In this document: positions 32,338 through 42,578 of the stretch, one piece after another | Layout of the letters: the number at the start of each line of letters is the position of its first letter | Numbering within the stretch: position 1 is the stretch's first letter | DNA from: Magnaporthiopsis rhizophila | Lineage: Eukaryota > Ascomycota > Sordariomycetes > Magnaporthales > Magnaporthaceae | Assembly (NCBI GenBank): GCA_003049465.1 | Contig: PYSS01000061.1 | Location: 125,747 to 189,746, forward strand | Length of the DNA stretch: 64,000 nucleotides | Direction of reading: 5' to 3' | Translations under genes and position numbers: made by a program | Notes under the pieces: generated by a model | What the model was told of the DNA's origin: nothing | Database searches by the model: none | What the model saw: the letters and a program-made list of their open reading frames with translations, nothing else

Positions 32338-34104
32338 ATGAACCTAGTCCTCAACCTCGTCTGCCTCGTCAGCGCCCTCGCGGGCCTGAACCTGGCGGCC
32401 GCGCAGTCCCCGGCCAACAGATCCTTCACAAACCCCGTGCTTCCGGGCTGGCACTCGGACCCCTCGTGCGCCCGTAGCCCGGACGGTGTTTTCCTCTGCG
32501 TCACCTCCACCTTCATCGCCTTCCCGGGCCTGCCCGTGTACGCGTCCAAGGACCTGCTGAACTGGAAGCTGGTCAGCCATGTGTGGAGCCGCGAGTCCCA
32601 GCTCCCCGGCGTGAGCCGGGCGTCCTGGCGCCAGATGGGTGGCATGTACGCACCCACGATCCGCTACCACGGCGGCTTTTGGTGGGTGATATGCGAGTAC
32701 CTCGACGCGATCGAGGGCATGCTGGGCGTGCTATTCAAGACCACGGATCCATTCAGCGACGGCGCCTGGTCCGATCCTGTTTACTTCCATCCGAGCCGCA
32801 TTGACCCGGATCTGTTCTGGGAAGACGACGGCACCCTCTACGCCGCCACCCAGGGCATCATCCTGCAGACCCTAAACCCGACCACAGGCGCGCTCAGCCA
32901 GCCGCCCATCGAGCTCTGGAACGGCACGGGAGGGGTCTGGCCCGAAGGTCCTCGGATCATCAAGCGGGGCGGCTGGTACTACCTCCTCATCGCCGAGGGT
33001 GGCACCGCGACCAACCACGCCGTGACCATGGCGCGCGCCCGCAACATCACCGGCCCCTACCAGCCCAGCCCGCACAACCCGCACTTGACGAATCGTGGGA
33101 CTAGCCAGTTCTTCCAAACTGTCGGCCATGCCGACCTGTTCCAGGACGGAGACGGAAACTGGTGGGGCATGTGCCTGGCCACCCGATCGGGCCCTCAGTA
33201 CAGGCACTATCCGATGGGCCGCGAGGCCGTCCTCTTCCCCGTGAAGTGGGACGATCCGAACGACTGGCCGGTTATGCAGCCCGTCCGTGGCCGCATGGAG
33301 GGCCCATTGCCGACCGTCTCGAGCCCGCGCGAGCTGCCTGGCGCGGGGCCTTTCGTCACCGACGACGAGGACTTGGACTTCACCTCGCTGTCCAAGATCC
33401 CCGCAAACCTGATCTACTGGCGCGTGCCCCGCGACGAATCCTTCTCCTTGGCTGCGGGGAGGGGTCTCAAGATGGTGCCGCTCAGGCCCAACGTCACGGG
33501 CATAGTGGGCAACGACAGGGACCTGAACGGGCAGAATGGCTTGACGTTCATCGGGCGGCGGCAGACGCACACGCTCTTCAACTTCTCCATTGACCTCGAC
33601 TTCACGCCTCAGAAGGCCGGACAAGAGGCTGGCGCCACCGTGTTCCTGACCCAGTACAACCACATCGATATCGGCGTCGTGGGTGCGTTGGTTTTCGGCC
33701 GCACCCCCCTCGTGCGCATGCTGCGACTGCGCGCCACGGCCCTCGAGGGCGGCACCGCCCCGGCGCAGGTGCAGCAGCGCGTGCCGGACAGCTGGAGGGG
33801 CCCCATCCGGCTCACGGTGCGCGCCGTCAGCCTGACCGAGTACGAGCTGTCGGCCTCGAGTGTCGGAAGCCCGGGGTCTGCGGCGATCATGCTCGGCAGG
33901 GTGTCATCCCAGCTGGTGAGCGGCGGCACGGGCCAGTTCGTCGGCGCGCTTCTGGGCGCCTTCGCGACCTGCAACGGTGCGGGCGACAAGGGCGTCGCGT
34001 GCCCTGACGCCGTGCCCGCGTATGTTACCCGTTGGAAGTACACCGCTGAGGGTCAGCACGTCGCGCCGAACGACATTGCGTCCCCGCGGCCGCCGCTGGC
34101 GTGA
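32338..34104 (+). CDS. Secreted GH43-family glycosidase, beta-xylosidase/arabinofuranosidase type (588 aa)
   Basis: Intronless, ATG 32338. Signal peptide 1-22 (LVCLVSALAGLNLAAA, cleavage near AAAQS). The five-bladed propeller carries all three GH43 catalytic acids: Asp41 in PGWHSDPS (general base), Asp156 in SRIDPDLFWEDDG (pKa modulator) and Glu203 in GVWPEGPRI (general acid). The region FVTDDEDLDF onward (about 340-560) is a beta-sandwich C-terminal domain typical of the two-domain GH43 xylosidases. Several N-x-S/T sites suggest glycosylation. Role: cleaves beta-xylosidic or alpha-arabinosidic bonds in plant hemicellulose outside the cell; exact specificity cannot be read from sequence. Lies among other secreted-protein genes. 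Confidence 0.97.
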   Translation: MNLVLNLVCLVSALAGLNLAAAQSPANRSFTNPVLPGWHSDPSCARSPDGVFLCVTSTFIAFPGLPVYASKDLLNWKLVSHVWSRESQLPGVSRASWRQMGGMYAPTIRYHGGFWWVICEYLDAIEGMLGVLFKTTDPFSDGAWSDPVYFHPSRIDPDLFWEDDGTLYAATQGIILQTLNPTTGALSQPPIELWNGTGGVWPEGPRIIKRGGWYYLLIAEGGTATNHAVTMARARNITGPYQPSPHNPHLTNRGTSQFFQTVGHADLFQDGDGNWWGMCLATRSGPQYRHYPMGREAVLFPVKWDDPNDWPVMQPVRGRMEGPLPTVSSPRELPGAGPFVTDDEDLDFTSLSKIPANLIYWRVPRDESFSLAAGRGLKMVPLRPNVTGIVGNDRDLNGQNGLTFIGRRQTHTLFNFSIDLDFTPQKAGQEAGATVFLTQYNHIDIGVVGALVFGRTPLVRMLRLRATALEGGTAPAQVQQRVPDSWRGPIRLTVRAVSLTEYELSASSVGSPGSAAIMLGRVSSQLVSGGTGQFVGALLGAFATCNGAGDKGVACPDAVPAYVTRWKYTAEGQHVAPNDIASPRPPLA

Positions 34105-35360
34105 GCAGGAGAGAGCATGGTATAGGTACAGTGGGGTGACAAAAGTATCAACGGATTTTCAATTGCCCTGGTTGCCTCCATTCAAAGGATTAACTTCAAG
34201 CCCATGTCCGCCGTGGGGGAACGCGTTATATATAAAATTCCAAATAAAATGTATACCTAATAAATTGCCTTTAATTTTATATGCCAGCGCGGCGCCCCAG
34301 GATAACGACGGCAATGACGAAGGGACTACGGTTAACTCTCCAGAGATCAGTGAATATCACAAATTTGCAGTGGAATCAGACGATGAGCCTCGACGAGGAC
34401 GTAGCCGCAAGCAGCACTTCGAGGCCGGTGACTATGATGAGGATTCGCGATCCTGGAGGCTTCGACGTTATTAGTCCGCTTCCTGTTCCTTCTCCTGGTC
34501 GCCGCACGGATGACGATGCCTGGGGCCGGAGAAGGCGAAAATGGTCGGAAGCAGGTGGGACCTGTGTGTAAATAGCAAATTGGTATGGGCTTCGAGTAAT
34601 GGTTACACTTGCTGTCCCATGGACCCACCATGTTCTCTTCCGAGTCCGGGGGCCACGTGAACGTGCCTGCTTCTGTTCGAGGAAGGTCATCCAAAGGATA
34701 TCCAACTGTCGAACCCGCGGCGTTCCGAAGGCTCTTGCGGTACGGCATTGTCATCCGAGGCGTCGTCATCGCAGATGCAGGGCACCGGAAGGAGGCCACC
34801 ACAGGTTCATCTGATCCAGCGCCTCGTTGGGAGGGTATGTATCTGATGTAGGGAGGGGACTTGATTGGCTGGCGGCCGCGATGATGCCTCTTCAGTTGCG
34901 GCGATGTGCTGCAGGTCAGGCAGTGCGGTACGTTATCCTCGACTCGCACTTCCCGTTCCTGGCAGTCAGCCGAGTGCCGCCGAGATATTGTAAAATGTGG
35001 GCGCGGCCTGGCTGGCGGCGCAGTACTTGGGCAGCGGAAGGGTGATGTTTTTGGACTGCGTGGGAGCACGCGGGGAAATGTACCTTCTATTGCACAGCTT
35101 AACTGGTCATGAAATGGTATGGCTTCTTTAGTTACATGTTGCATCTGTCATGCGTGTCGGGGCTGCTGCGCGGTAGAAGTGTGACCGAAAATGGGAACAT
35201 GTGGATGCCTAGGTATTAATCTATAAATGCTAAACTCTGCCCGATGCCTGATTCCCCTGTGATTATTCTTATTTTCGCGTAGCATAATACGCCGCCAACG
35301 GTGATATCATTATTGCTGTCGTTATCGCAAGTTCCGGCTGCCCGTTCTGGGCTGCGCGGT
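34105..35360. other. Convergent intergenic region, AT-rich near GH43
   Basis: Contains the GH43 3' UTR and the 3' UTR of the minus-strand secreted protein. 34225-34280 is markedly AT-rich. Open frames at 34280-35140 overlap on both strands without recognisable domains. Confidence 0.5.
34243..34248 (+). terminator. Candidate polyadenylation signal of GH43
   Basis: AATAAA about 139 nt after the GH43 stop, in an AT-rich patch. Confidence 0.4.
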
Positions 35361-36068
35361 TTACTGCGCCACGCACTTGACGTCGCCAGCCTTGTCGTGG
35401 TTCCAGCCATCGCCAGGCTTCAGCGGGATCATGTCTGCACACAGGACCACCCAGTCGACGGACGCACAACCGGACGGGGTGGTCTCGTCCTCGTAAATGT
35501 AAAAGGGTTGGAGGAAATCCGCGGGGCCGCTTGGCAGCGGCAGAGAGCGGCGGCACACGGCCCAGCTGCCATCACGGGCGGGGCCGCCGCCGAGCAGAGG
35601 GATCGACTCGGGGGAGCGGTAGAACCAATACAGGCCCGGAGTGCCGCCCGAGCCGCCGGGGCTGAAGGTGACCATGTGCTCGCTGGGTTGCTCGCTGCTG
35701 GTGCCCTGGTCGCGGCCGCCTATGGTGGCGACGAGCGGGTAGACGCCCGGGATGTCGATGTTGAGGGTCTGCTGGCCGTCGGGCTCGGTGCGGTTGAAGT
35801 AGAAGGTCGGGTTCTCGGTCTTGTTGCGGCTGCGCGGGACCACGACGGAGGCGTAGACGCCCTGGCTGATGCGCTGCAGCCCGAGCACCCAGGCGTTGGA
35901 GGCGGCGTTGTCCGGGTCTAGGGGCCCGAGCTCTCCGCGCGCAGCCAGCTGGAAAGCCTTGCCGTCAATGATGGCCGGGCCCCCGGCGCGGGCCCCGACA
36001 ATTGGCGAGGCAGCTGTGAGGCCGAGGCCAAGGGCCACAGCGAGTGTCGTTGATGCGGAGAAGAGCAT
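35361..36068 (-). CDS. Secreted protein of unknown function (235 aa)
   Basis: Intronless. Signal peptide 1-20 (STTLAVALGLGLTAAS) then a short prosegment. The mature domain has features of a beta-rich fungal extracellular protein: FQLAARG, then WVLGLQRISQGVYASVVV, TFYFNRTEPDGQQTLNID, GLYWFYRSPESIPL and a C-terminal cysteine set (VCRRSLP, SGCASVDWVVLCAD, VKCVAQ). N-glycosylation sites NKT and NRT are present. The FQLAARG...LGLQRISQG layout recurs in small secreted ascomycete proteins of unknown function. I cannot give an enzyme role. Divergent from the M14 peptidase. Confidence 0.85.
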   Translation of the reverse strand: MLFSASTTLAVALGLGLTAASPIVGARAGGPAIIDGKAFQLAARGELGPLDPDNAASNAWVLGLQRISQGVYASVVVPRSRNKTENPTFYFNRTEPDGQQTLNIDIPGVYPLVATIGGRDQGTSSEQPSEHMVTFSPGGSGGTPGLYWFYRSPESIPLLGGGPARDGSWAVCRRSLPLPSGPADFLQPFYIYEDETTPSGCASVDWVVLCADMIPLKPGDGWNHDKAGDVKCVAQ

Positions 36069-37000
36069 TTTTGTTGTGGTGTGATGTGGTGCGGTGATGT
36101 GACGAGTGGGATGGGACGGGCGCGATGAGAGACCGATGGTTTGCTTGTTCGCCTAGCGGTCTCTGCCCTGTCCTTTTATCCTCATCTGGTGGTAATGGGT
36201 AAGCTCGTGTTCTGTCGCAAATACCACGCACACGAGCTGGAGGATCTCGTTTATGTACGTCGGTAAGTGCGACTGCCGCAAAGCAAACAACGGTCGCTGG
36301 TGGCCCGTAAGAGCGGGATATGACATAAGATTGGGTGAAGTGCGAGCGATTGGGCCTCTGGGTGGGCTTCTAGCAAAGGAGCTGGAATTCTGATGACGAC
36401 CAGGGACGCCATACCGCATCAGACCCGATCGACCAGGTGCCGTCGGTTGCTGGTTGCCGGGTGGATTGATGCAATGGTGGGTGGGGTCCCTGAAAGCTCG
36501 TATTGGGGCGGTCACGGGAGTGGCGGGATACCACATCGGGCAACAAAGGCCCGCCATGTTTGACGTCAGGCTCTTTGTCGCACGCCATTGGCGATTTGGT
36601 TCGATATTCTCGACTCCAAGCCCGCGCCGGGATACGTTTTCCAAGATGCCGTCCGCGGCGCCGCGATGAAAATCACCTACCCGTGCGCCGGCGTTGTTTG
36701 CCGAGCCCGCTCCTCGTCACCGACGATTAAGCTCGGACCGGCTGGGATCGCAGTCTTGGCATCCCCGCATGCATCACCTAATCCCGCCTATCTGTCCGGT
36801 GAAGGCGGAGTCATTTTTGCATTCGCTTTGGATTAAAATCTCTCTGCCGCGGTGTTCGAAGCCATTGCGGTGCATGTCGGGAGGCCATGAAATAACTATC
36901 AAACATGCTGGCTTCCTCGAGGGAGGCGGCTCCTCGCGGCATTCTCCCCGTGGTCTGCGTCCACCGCCGCCTCCTTTTCGAGGACACTGCATGAAACAAG
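36069..37000. promoter_or_regulatory. Shared divergent promoter region, secreted protein / M14 peptidase
   Basis: 932 bp between two start codons, both for secreted proteins, so co-regulation is possible. No gene is supported inside. An ATG at 36991 in another frame lies just before the M14 start and could be a short upstream ORF. Confidence 0.4.
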
Positions 37001-38650
37001 ATGCGCCAACACAACTCCCTGGCCCTTTCCCTTTTCCAGGGCGCTGGCCTTGCCGCGGCTCTGAACTACGCAGACAACCGCGGTCCTGTCGTCCAGGATA
37101 GCGAGATTGTCGCGCGACTCTTCCCGGCCGTTGCGGGCGTCGATCTACGGTCCCCCGCCTTTGCAAGTCCCGAGACCGTCCCAAAGACTTTCGCCGACGG
37201 CACCACTGGCCCGACGGACCAGCCCACGCTGGAGGACTTCCTCCAAACCCTCGCCGCGCGCAACGAGTGGATGAAATATCACACCCCAACCTTCCGCTCC
37301 GAGGAGGGCCGCTCACTGCCCTATGTCTTCCTGTCGACGTCCAACCTGGCAACCAACACCAACGCCAGTGCTGGGCCGGGTAGTCATGCAAACTCCACCG
37401 GAAAGGTTCGCATCTGGATGCAGGGCGGCGTCCACGGCAACGAGCCCGGTGGAGACCAGGCCCTTCTCGCGCTTCTGGGAAAACTCGATGCGAACGCGAC
37501 CTGGGCCGCCTCCATCCTTGATAAGGTTGACATTTTGATGCTGCCACGCTACAACCCGGACGGCGTCGCCTATTTCCAGCGCTACCTGGCCACCTCGCTC
37601 GACCCCAACCGCGACCACACCAAGCTTGCTCGCCGGCAGACCCGTGACATCAAGCGCCTTGTCATGGACTTCGCCCCGCACGTTGGCGTCGACTGCCACG
37701 AGTACGGCGCAACTCGAGGCTTCGGCTCTACCGCCGACCGCTGGCATCCAGCCCCGGACGGCATGTTCTCAGCCATGAAGAACCTGAACATCCACCGCGA
37801 CATCCGTCGCCTGTCCGAGACCCTCTTCGCCGACTCCATCGCCGCGGCGCTCGAGGCCCGCGGCCTGCGCTGGAGCGCCTACGCTACTGATTCCGACGGT
37901 CCCAACGGTGGCCTGCTGCTCGAGGAGGCGACGGGTGACGCCAAGATGGGCGACACCTCGGTCGGTCTCTCTCAGGCAGTCATGTTCCTGACCGAGACCA
38001 GGGGAATCGGCCTCGTGGACCAGCACTTCCAACGTCGCGTCGCCTCGGGCCTAACAATGGTCGAAGCCCTCGTGCAGACGGCTGCTGATAATGCTGCTCT
38101 GGTCTATTCGACCGTCGAAAATGCGCGGGCCGACTTTATTTCCAATAATGACGAAATAGTCGTGACGGATTACGCGCGGCCGACCAACATTTCGTGGACC
38201 GTCATCGACATCCGCAACGGCACGCTGATTGACGTGCCCGTTACCTTTCTGAATACCACGCCGGCTGTCGCAAACCTGACGCGCGCCCGGCCTGAGGCTT
38301 ACGTCTTTTCACGCGCCTGGCACGATGTCGCCGACCGTCTCCGGGCTGCGGGCGTAGTTGTCGACGAGCTCCACGCCGACTTCAGGGGTCAGGTCGAGGC
38401 CTTTAACATCACCGCGGCCGTGGTGGCATCGTCCAAGTACGAGGGTATCGCCAGGACTACCGTCAAGACCGAGACGGTTCGAAAGAACATTAACATCCCA
38501 GCCGGAGGGTACTGGGTCAGCACTCGGCAAAAGAATGCCGCCCACGCGTTCAACGTGCTCGAGCCAGAAAATATCGACTCTTATGCGACCTTTAATGTCC
38601 TCCCTGTCAGCACGGGAGACGAATACCAGGTCTATAGGGTGATGAAATGA
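37001..38650 (+). CDS. Secreted M14-family metallocarboxypeptidase (549 aa)
   Basis: Intronless, ATG 37001, hydrophobic N terminus SLALSLFQGAGLAAALNYAD as signal peptide. Zinc ligands: His145 and Glu148 in GGVHGNEPGG (HxxE) and His233 in GVDCHEYGA. The general base is Glu332 in FLTETRGIGL. PRYNPDGVAYF and LDPNRDHTKL are the conserved substrate-pocket motifs (NPDG; Asn-Arg of the carboxylate-binding site). Role: removes C-terminal amino acids from peptides outside the cell or in the vacuole. The C-terminal 150 residues form a beta-rich domain. The family is sometimes called carboxypeptidase 2-like in fungi. Catalytic set intact. Confidence 0.96.
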   Translation: MRQHNSLALSLFQGAGLAAALNYADNRGPVVQDSEIVARLFPAVAGVDLRSPAFASPETVPKTFADGTTGPTDQPTLEDFLQTLAARNEWMKYHTPTFRSEEGRSLPYVFLSTSNLATNTNASAGPGSHANSTGKVRIWMQGGVHGNEPGGDQALLALLGKLDANATWAASILDKVDILMLPRYNPDGVAYFQRYLATSLDPNRDHTKLARRQTRDIKRLVMDFAPHVGVDCHEYGATRGFGSTADRWHPAPDGMFSAMKNLNIHRDIRRLSETLFADSIAAALEARGLRWSAYATDSDGPNGGLLLEEATGDAKMGDTSVGLSQAVMFLTETRGIGLVDQHFQRRVASGLTMVEALVQTAADNAALVYSTVENARADFISNNDEIVVTDYARPTNISWTVIDIRNGTLIDVPVTFLNTTPAVANLTRARPEAYVFSRAWHDVADRLRAAGVVVDELHADFRGQVEAFNITAAVVASSKYEGIARTTVKTETVRKNINIPAGGYWVSTRQKNAAHAFNVLEPENIDSYATFNVLPVSTGDEYQVYRVMK

Positions 38651-39670
38651 GGACAGCTGATGAATGTAGACATTCATTACTGCAATAGTGGGAACCCATG
38701 ATAATAATCCGTCGGGAAATAGTGGCGCCCTTCATTGCCTGACTTGAAGACATTGCCCTGTATCGGCAATTTCGGCGACAGGTGCATCGATCTGACTGGG
38801 ATGCGCCGGGGGGCTGGGACGGTTTGGCGGATTGCCGTTGACCGATCCGCCATGCTGACGATGGCTATGATTAGATGCTGTCCATATGGTTGGAACGCCC
38901 AGCTTGGTTATCCAACTCATTACCCCGAATAGGCACCTGGCTCACATCAATGGGGATCCAGGCCCATCATCGTCCGAACGGGTTTGTTCGCTCCGCGTGG
39001 ACTGTAAAATGCTGTCTTGGATGATGCTTGTTGGATTCTCCCCTCCTCTTCCCTCTCTGCCTGCCACTGGGTCTGTCAGGTATAGCTGTCCGTGTGGCAA
39101 ACAAACACTAGTATAAACGCTGGGAATGGCAGCTGTTGGTCAACGAGCGCTACCTAGGGTGACGGGGAGCAAAGTCGTGTCCGTGGTGGCGGGGGGCCTT
39201 GCATGGCCGGCTCAGCAAGCGACATGCATGATGTCGGGGAGAAAAAAAAAGAAAGAGGATGCGAAGTTCTTGAGACACGAGACACGTCCATGTCAAAATG
39301 GTTCAGCCCCCACCATGATGCGAAACTGTGGCCGGCCTGCATTAGGAGATGGCCTGAAACAACAAAGATGGGGCGAAGGCTGTCAACGACTAATGCGGGA
39401 TCCGGCGTTCGTGCGGAGAAGGTTGATTTATAGCTATAAACATCCAAACTCCCCGTCCTATCTTGGCCTTCCCCTTCTTCTCCCCAGCGAGCCTCAACAA
39501 ACAACTCTCGAGCGAGCCTTCAGCTTCGACTTCACTTCTCCACGATCGGCTGGTCCATCATCTTTAATCTACCCTTTTTTAAATAGTCGATTTCTTTTTC
39601 TTTTTTTCTCCTTTTTTTCTACCGCTATTTTCCTTTTTGGGCCTTTCCATTTACCCGACCCTCCGCCAAC
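38651..39670. other. Intergenic region upstream of the four-cysteine miniprotein
   Basis: 1 kb with no supported gene. A TATAAA lies near 39436 and a long C/T-rich leader (39450-39665) leads to the ATG at 39671. Confidence 0.5.
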
Positions 39671-39969
39671 ATGCAAATCAAGATCCTCCTCGTCGTCGCC
39701 TTCGCCAGCCTCGCCATCGCCGCCCCAGCGCCCCAGAGCGGCAGGAAGACGCAGGCCGAGCGCGTCGAGACCAACAGACAGCTCGGCCTCACCTGCAACG
39801 ACAGCGGCCGCGGTGACGGCGTCGTCATTTGCGACGACGGCCAGGGCAGCAACTGGTGAGCTCAAGTCCCATGCGAAGCACCACAATGCATCGAAACGCG
39901 GCAGGCGCTAACACAGAATCCCCCTGCAGCATCATCAACAAGGCCGGTGGCGGCACCTGCTTGTTCTAA
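39671..39969 (+). CDS. Small secreted four-cysteine protein (74 aa)
   Basis: Two exons: 39671..39855 and 39930..39969. The intron has GTGAGC and CTGCAG ends, and the spliced frame adds the last two cysteines. Signal peptide MQIKILLVVAFASLAIA, cleaved at AAPAP. A prosegment with a basic site (SGRKTQAERVETNRQLG) precedes a compact core with exactly four Cys: LTCNDSG, VVICDDG, SNC and GGTCLF. The spacing would allow two disulfides in a domain of about 30 residues. No family recognised. The size, signal and Cys pattern fit apoplastic effector-like or antimicrobial-type peptides, which is inference only. The 3' end lies 88 nt from the convergent FMO gene stop. Confidence 0.8.
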
Positions 39970-40056
39970 GTGGCACGAGTGAGAACGGAGGAGGAAAGGC
40001 AGCGAGCGCTAGGCGACGAATCTTGTAGTTTCGGCCGAGTTTAATGATACCCTTCG

Positions 40057-41841
40057 TCAACGCTGTCCTTGCCATGTGGTGATTCCTAGCATGCTGGGGA
40101 GGTAGGCCCTCAGTTTCATCTCTCGGTCCTCGTCTTCTTCCGCCTTCCACCTCCATGCACGCTCCTTCAGCATCTGCCTGTACCGGGCGCGCCACGCCTC
40201 ATCCGGCCCTGTGACTGGCGTGCCACCAGCCGCCTCCACCTGTGGATTGACCCAAGCCAGCAGTTGGTCCGTAAACGCCTCGTCCAGCCCCAGCAAGCTG
40301 TGGAGCTTCTTCCCCCACAGCGGCGCCGCCTCCGGATTCTCGAACTCGTCGACCTCTTTGATCTTGTCCCCGACCTGCACCCCCTTCTTCCTCTTAACCC
40401 TCCACCTCGCGTCAAACTCGGCCTCCATCTCGGCCCGCGCCGGCAGCGCCACCTCGCCCGCGAACACGCGCGCCACGACCTGCGCCTGCGTGTCGAAGAA
40501 GGAGAAGGTCGAGTTGTAGTAGGGGACGCCCACAAACGCCAGCGTCGGGTCGGGGATGTAGAACATGTCCTTGTGCAGGTTGTGGTGCACGACCCCGTCG
40601 GCGGCTACCACGACGTCGCGGTCGCGCTTGCGTCGCGCCTCGGCCGGCGCCAGCAACGGCCGCTGCAGCCGCGGGCCTAGGTACGGGTACGACGTCAGGT
40701 AGCCCGTGGCCACGACCACCTGCGCCACATCGCGCAGGACCCTCCCGTCCGTCAGGTGCACGGCGCCGCCGGGGATCGGGTCCTGCTCGCCCAGCTGCTC
40801 GCCGTTATCGCCACTACCGCCCTCAGGCTCAGGGAGCGGCGGCAGCTCGAACCGGCTGATGCCCGGCACGCGCTCAACGTTGCCGAGGTCGGTGGGCAGC
40901 ATAGCGGCGGGGATGTCGAACAGCCCTCCGCGCGAGGATTGGTACACCTTTGCGGCGACGGCGGCCGCTTCCTTGACAATGTCGAGCGACGACACGGCCG
41001 CGCCGACCAGCAGCACAGTCCTGCCCGCGAACCCGGCCCGCCCTGCACCCCGGTAGCTCTTGGAGTGGCCGACGCGGCCGGGGAAGCGCGCCTTCCACGC
41101 CGCCGGGCCCGGAACGTCGGGCACTCGCGGCACTTGGTAGTGGCCCGAGGCGCAGACGACAGCGTCGAACGCCCACTCCCGTTCTTCGAACTCGAAGCCG
41201 GCCGTTGCCTTTGCCGCCTCACCCCGACGCAGCGTTCTGGTGCGGACTGTCCACTTCCCCGCGCCGCCACCGCCGGGCGTCTTGCCGACGTGCACGACGG
41301 CCGTGTCGAACGATATGCACGGCCGGATGCCGGCCGTGTCGACGATGGAGCGAATGTAACGCTCAACGTCGTCGTGCGTGACGAACTCGCCGGTCCCGGC
41401 CGGCCAGGGCGTGACGGTGCTCCGCATCAGCGTCGTCGGCACGTTGTTCTTCAGCCCGGCGTAGCATGGACCCGGCGGCGCGTGCGCGACCTCCGCCTCT
41501 TCTGATAACCGCGATGGCCGCTGCTGCTGGTTCGAGAAGGGCGCCTCCGGCCTCTCGTTGGGGTACGGCGGGTCGGGCGGCACGCGCGGGTCGAAGCGCC
41601 AGACGCCGCCCACGTCCGAGGACCGCTCGAAGACGCGCACGGCGAAGCCGTAACGTGACAGGTGCGCCGCCGTCACCACGCCGCTATAGCCCGCGCCGAT
41701 GACTGCGACATCTTGCACGTCATGGCGCCGGGGGCGTGTTGACTGTTCGTCTGTTTTGATGGTGTTCTCATCTTCTGACGTGTGTTTATCGTCTCTTACC
41801 GTTTCATCACCCTCTTTCGTTTTACTGAAGCAGTTGCCCAT
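40057..41841 (-). CDS. FAD/NADPH-dependent monooxygenase (FMO/BVMO type) with N-terminal acylation-like motif (594 aa)
   Basis: Intronless, ATG 41841. FAD Rossmann motif VAVIGAGYSGVVTA (49-54 GAGYSG) and VGGVWRFD. FMO signature FPGRVGHS at 253-260 (FxGxxxHS). NADPH motif VLLVGAAVSSLDI (about 276-288), slightly atypical because the second Gly is Ala. CASGHYQVPRVPDVPG and VVATGYLTSYPY complete the family pattern. Role: NADPH- and O2-dependent oxygenation of N, S or ketone groups; the substrate is unknown. Oddity: the protein starts MGNCFSKTKEG, a Gly2/Cys4/Ser6 pattern typical of N-myristoylated and palmitoylated proteins, followed by about 35 charged, disordered residues before the FAD motif. 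That suggests membrane tethering. Neighbours are a transporter and a TauD dioxygenase. Confidence 0.95.
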   Translation of the reverse strand: MGNCFSKTKEGDETVRDDKHTSEDENTIKTDEQSTRPRRHDVQDVAVIGAGYSGVVTAAHLSRYGFAVRVFERSSDVGGVWRFDPRVPPDPPYPNERPEAPFSNQQQRPSRLSEEAEVAHAPPGPCYAGLKNNVPTTLMRSTVTPWPAGTGEFVTHDDVERYIRSIVDTAGIRPCISFDTAVVHVGKTPGGGGAGKWTVRTRTLRRGEAAKATAGFEFEEREWAFDAVVCASGHYQVPRVPDVPGPAAWKARFPGRVGHSKSYRGAGRAGFAGRTVLLVGAAVSSLDIVKEAAAVAAKVYQSSRGGLFDIPAAMLPTDLGNVERVPGISRFELPPLPEPEGGSGDNGEQLGEQDPIPGGAVHLTDGRVLRDVAQVVVATGYLTSYPYLGPRLQRPLLAPAEARRKRDRDVVVAADGVVHHNLHKDMFYIPDPTLAFVGVPYYNSTFSFFDTQAQVVARVFAGEVALPARAEMEAEFDARWRVKRKKGVQVGDKIKEVDEFENPEAAPLWGKKLHSLLGLDEAFTDQLLAWVNPQVEAAGGTPVTGPDEAWRARYRQMLKERAWRWKAEEDEDREMKLRAYLPSMLGITTWQGQR

Positions 41842-42578
41842 GATTATCTATGCTCCATGAGATAAAAACTGCCAGCAAAGAACAGACGCGTGGGGGGTTA
41901 TGGCAGGAGCAGTCACCTAACTTAAAACACACCATAACGTCTCCATGTGTCACCCTCACTGAATTTGCTTTGCCTCGGGAAAGTGTCTTTTATCCTATCT
42001 GTAACACCTGGAGGATCGCTAATCCCACCAGGGTCCGGGTCGCACTCGCGCCCGGAACCAACCGCCATCACGGCGGTGAAAGAAGAAGGTGGTGGCGGAG
42101 AAGAACAAGGGATCCTGTTAACCCCAGGCGATATTGGATGGCAGCCAATTTGGAGACGCGATGACGCCACCGTCCAACGCCATGGCCGTGCCGAGTCATT
42201 GGGGGACGGGTCGCTAACGCCGGGGGCAGCTCCAGCGGGGTGAACTCGGCGTTAGACCGCTGAGCGCGATAACACTAGGCGGCACGTGGACGAAGGATCC
42301 GTCTTCAAGACAGCGCGGGGCAAGGGGCTTGGATCTTGTCAAATCATAATGGATCGTGAGTTCAGAATGCCCTCCCTATGTGGTCGCCAAACGGCGTCAT
42401 TCCAAGGAAACTGCCATTATCATTCTCATCTTGTTCTAGACCTAGCTTGCGCAGCCACCCCTATTCTGTCTCGCAGCAAGTCCCATCCTGGTGTCCAAGC
42501 CTATCACGTATACTAAATACCATGAATTTACACCACACGGCCCCTCCCACAGACCGGCCCTAACAGCCAAACCGCAAA
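41842..42578. other. Intergenic region
   Basis: FMO promoter (-) and 3' UTR of the transporter (-). No gene seen. Confidence 0.5.
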
